Assembly (NCBI GenBank): GCA_043823825.1
Contig: JBDRTU010000062.1
Location: forward strand, 1-14,403
Length of the DNA stretch: 14,403 nt
Direction: 5' to 3'
DNA from: JBDRTU01 sp043823825
Lineage (GTDB): Bacteria > Patescibacteriota > Patescibacteriia > Veblenbacterales > UBA10138
Shown here: positions 12,844 through 14,403 of the stretch, piece after piece
Numbering within the stretch: position 1 is the stretch's first letter
How the letters are laid out: each line of letters begins with the position of its first letter
Made by a program: the position numbers and the translations under genes
Notes under the pieces: generated by a model
What the model was told of the DNA's origin: nothing
Databases searched by the model: none
Seen by the model: the letters and a program-made list of their open reading frames with translations, nothing else

Positions 12844-13692
12844 CTACCATAACAGCCCCAAATACCAATCCCAAATCACTTCTCCCCAAAGCAGTGTAAC
12901 TGTAGTAGCGGCTGTTAAAAAAGCGCCAAAAGGAAGCTCGCTTTTCCAACCCTTTTTTTTAAGTAGTAATAAAACCACTGCCACTAAACTGCCAACAATA
13001 TAGGAAAGCATTAAAGTCAGTAATAAACCATGCCAACTGGCCAACATTGCTCCCATTAAAGCGCCTAAACGAATATCCCCCGAGCCCACCCACTTGCCGC
13101 GAGAGACAAAATACTGCAAACCAAACCACAATGCACCTAAAGCAGTGGCTCCTAATAGCCATGGCCAGTCTTTGCCTAAAATTAAATTTAATACCAAGGC
13201 GACAATAATTGCCGGTATGGTGATGGCATCGGGCAAAATATACCACCTGAAGTCAAACACAAATAATATCAAAAGGAAACTTGAAAATACGCCAAAAGTT
13301 ATTACTCCTAGCCACTCCGCTTGCGTCATTGCGAGGAGTGATAAGGACGAAGCAATCCCCTGGCCGGAATATAAGATTGCTTCGCCCCGTCCACCGGCGT
13401 GGCTCGCAATGACAAGGTAACTCATTAACCACAAAATACCCGAAGCCAGTTCCACCAAAGGATATTGCCAAGAAATAGCACTGTGACAGCTGCGGCATTT
13501 ACCCCTTAAAAAAATAAAAGAGAGCAAGGGAATATTTTCATACCACAAAAGTTGCCGCGAGCACTTGGGACAGCGCGAGCGGCCACGAATACTTTTACCT
13601 TCAGCCAACCGCAGTATTACTACATTAATAAAACTACCAAGCGCTAAACCAAATAAAAAGAAAAATATGGCAAAATAATATAAAGACGACAT
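12844..13692 (-). CDS. pilD: Prepilin peptidase / N-methyltransferase
   Basis: PilD cleaves prepilin leaders and methylates the new N-terminus in the cytoplasmic membrane. The 282-residue protein has the cysteine zinc site CPKC (41-44) and CRSC (66-69), and the two catalytic aspartates of A24 peptidases: Asp147 in FDFRWYILPD and Asp206 in GSGD. About eight membrane helices are visible. I start at ATG 13692; an in-frame GTG at 13704 adds four residues, and neither start has a clear Shine-Dalgarno. Residues about 94-124, between the helix ending LWLMSYL and AEWLGVITF, come from an 89-base palindromic repeat inserted in frame (13325-13413); relatives join these two helices by a short turn. The insert keeps the frame and lies away from the catalytic residues, so activity is probably retained. 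The upstream pilin terminator suggests pilD starts its own transcript. Confidence 0.95.
   Translation of the reverse strand: MSSLYYFAIFFFLFGLALGSFINVVILRLAEGKSIRGRSRCPKCSRQLLWYENIPLLSFIFLRGKCRSCHSAISWQYPLVELASGILWLMSYLVIASHAGGRGEAILYSGQGIASSLSLLAMTQAEWLGVITFGVFSSFLLILFVFDFRWYILPDAITIPAIIVALVLNLILGKDWPWLLGATALGALWFGLQYFVSRGKWVGSGDIRLGALMGAMLASWHGLLLTLMLSYIVGSLVAVVLLLLKKKGWKSELPFGAFLTAATTVTLLWGEVIWDWYLGLLW
13325..13413. mobile_element. Palindromic repeat inserted in frame in pilD
   Basis: The outer arms gtcattgcgag (13325-13335) and ctcgcaatgac (13403-13413) are exact reverse complements. Inner arms cgaagcaatc (13348-13357) and gattgcttcg (13375-13384) are also exact. The whole has the layout of a dispersed REP-like family (gtcattgcgag...gaagcaatc...gattgcttcg...ctcgcaatgac) that I know as a repeat in several unrelated bacterial groups. 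One alternative frame reads CHCEPRRWTGRSN, a signature often seen in spurious proteins predicted from such repeats. It contains no gene of its own and would have to be moved by proteins encoded elsewhere, perhaps a REP-associated tyrosine transposase (inference). It adds about 31 codons to pilD. Confidence 0.85.
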
Positions 13693-13740
13693 TATGATTG
13701 TCACTAATATTTTATCATAGATCTGTGTTTTAAAAAAATG

Positions 13741-13770
13741 AAAAATCCTCCTTAAGTTAGGAGGATTTTT
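13741..13770 (-). terminator. Intrinsic terminator of the pilin gene
   Basis: A 12-base stem aaaaatcctcct/aggaggattttt (13741-13752 with 13759-13770) encloses a 6-base loop. On the minus strand it ends in TTTTTCATTTTTTTAAAA, an excellent U tract, 24 bases after the pilin stop. It separates the pilin transcript from pilD. Confidence 0.9.
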
Positions 13771-13793
13771 CTAATACAATTAACTCACAACTA

Positions 13794-14306
13794 TTATTGA
13801 ATACCATTAGGAGTAGCAGTGTGAGCGCCCGCAGCTAACCCACCAGTTGGTCCCTCTAGAGTAAAGCTTATTAGATAACTATTAACACTAACTGCGCAAG
13901 CACCACCGGTTGTCGCTGTACTACAATAGGTGTATGTGTTTCCTGCAGGAGGCGTGGGAGCGTCTGGCACCATACCCATGTATACTATAGCCGTAGTGCC
14001 AGTTGTGTCACAACCATTAACGCCGTTAGCTATAAGACGGAAACCGTCGTTATTCGGTCCACTGCAAAGAACCAAATAATTAGTTTCTCCTAAAGTAACA
14101 GCAGCACCTTCTAAAGGATAACCGTCCTGATCAACAAAATATAGTTCCAAAGCGGTTTGGATTTGCTTAACATCAGCAATTCTTTTAGCGTCTCGGGCTT
14201 TTTCTCGCGCGTTGTTCAAAGCAACCACAGCCAGGGTGGAAAGAATACCAATAATGGCAATTACAACTAGTAACTCAATCAATGTAAAACCTTTTGTCTT
14301 ATTCAT
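13794..14306 (-). CDS. Type IV pilin (major-pilin-like)
   Basis: A 170-residue type IV pilin: leader MNKTKG, cleavage before FTLIELLVVIAIIGILSTLAVVALN with Glu5, then the polar helix NAREKARDAKRIADVKQIQTALELYF and the DGYP motif common to GspG/PilA-type pilins. The C-terminal domain is rich in Thr, Gly and Ala, with four cysteines (LVLC, NGC, YTYC, GGAC), probably two disulfides. Expression signals are the strongest in the window: an extended -10 promoter (14373-14401), Shine-Dalgarno AAAGGGGG seven bases before the ATG, and a clean terminator, all for this one gene. This marks it as the abundant structural subunit, with the four H-I-J-K-type proteins as minor components and PilD, encoded just downstream, as processing enzyme. 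Assembly ATPase and platform protein genes are not in the window. Confidence 0.95.
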   Translation of the reverse strand: MNKTKGFTLIELLVVIAIIGILSTLAVVALNNAREKARDAKRIADVKQIQTALELYFVDQDGYPLEGAAVTLGETNYLVLCSGPNNDGFRLIANGVNGCDTTGTTAIVYMGMVPDAPTPPAGNTYTYCSTATTGGACAVSVNSYLISFTLEGPTGGLAAGAHTATPNGIQ

Positions 14307-14372
14307 TTTCTCACCCCCTTTCCTTGAAACTCTAAGGATTTATAGAGTAGAATAGTTTATTTTCGTATTAAT

Positions 14373-14401
14373 ATTATAGCACAAGATAACTGATTTATCC
14401 A
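14373..14401 (-). promoter_or_regulatory. Extended -10 promoter of the pilin gene
   Basis: On the minus strand TGCTATAAT gives a perfect extended -10 (TATAAT at 14378-14373, TG two bases ahead). A -35 of TGGATA (14401-14396) stands 17 bases upstream and matches four of six consensus positions. Transcription would start near 14366, about 60 bases before the pilin ATG. Confidence 0.8.
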
Positions 14402-14403
14402 CA
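14395..14403 (+). promoter_or_regulatory. DnaA-box-like 9-mer at the window edge
   Basis: TTATCCACA is an exact match to the DnaA-box consensus and overlaps the -35 box of the pilin promoter. It is a single copy at the very end of the window, so a chance match cannot be excluded and no origin can be claimed. Confidence 0.3.

Noticed and set aside
13094..13420. Plus-strand frame of 108 codons opposite pilD
   Set aside because: It lies wholly within pilD on the other strand, has no ribosome site, and part of it comes from the palindromic repeat.
13253..13498. Minus-strand frame with CHCEPRRWTGRSN
   Set aside because: It is a shifted frame of pilD through the palindromic repeat. The motif is a known by-product of such repeats, not a protein.
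1..14403. CRISPR array, toxin-antitoxin pair, prophage or transposase
   Set aside because: No regularly spaced repeats, paired small toxin-like genes, phage structural genes or transposase motifs were seen on either strand.

Overview
The window looks like a piece of a Patescibacteria / Candidate Phyla Radiation chromosome, probably of the Parcubacteria type. This is inferred from the gene set and style, not from a marker gene. The DNA is AT-rich, the genes are compact and co-directional, and pseudopilins carry long N-terminal helices followed by an AREAIDVIRGVRDSNW-type stretch. There are several membrane-anchored DsbA-like proteins and a GatCA amidotransferase. TGA is used as a normal stop (lgt, the DedA gene), so the Gracilibacteria/SR1 recoded genetic code does not apply. 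Every gene but one is on the minus strand, so the reading order below runs from high to low coordinates.

Right end (14403 to 12844): a strongly expressed single-gene type IV pilin has an extended -10 promoter, a strong Shine-Dalgarno and its own terminator. It is followed by prepilin peptidase pilD. Middle right (12815 to 8082): four pseudopilin genes in the order H-I-J-K of type II secretion / minor-pilin clusters are tightly coupled to one another, and ligA (NAD-dependent DNA ligase) closes the apparent operon before a terminator. PilD would process the pilins. All five pilin-like proteins have an even number of cysteines in their mature, exported parts.

Centre (8081 to 4550): a 428-base gap carries a plus-strand promoter, a 77-base structure with perfect 12-base inverted ends and the ligA terminator. 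It may encode a small RNA or be a palindromic repeat. Next come gatC-gatA (Glu-tRNA/Asp-tRNA amidotransferase, no gatB here), a DedA-family membrane protein and a short nucleotide-sugar dehydrogenase that lacks the usual C-terminal domain.

Left (4430 to 1316): three successive membrane-anchored DsbA-like thiol oxidoreductases and lgt (prolipoprotein diacylglyceryl transferase) form an envelope-protein maturation block. Disulfides formed by the DsbA-like proteins could stabilise the pilins encoded upstream (inference). Far left (1320 to 1): a very small minus-strand gene has its own near-consensus promoter, ribosome binding site and terminator. Next to it is the only plus-strand gene, a small membrane-anchored or secreted protein of unknown function, and a gene-free stretch with a perfect 34-base palindrome.

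The most notable observation is an 89-base palindromic repeat of the 'gtcattgcgag ... ctcgcaatgac' type sitting in frame inside pilD, adding about 31 residues between two membrane segments. It resembles the in-frame palindromic elements known from Rickettsia. The second is the promoter/structure/terminator unit between gatC and ligA. I did not see a complete defence system, CRISPR array, transposase, tRNA or rRNA.
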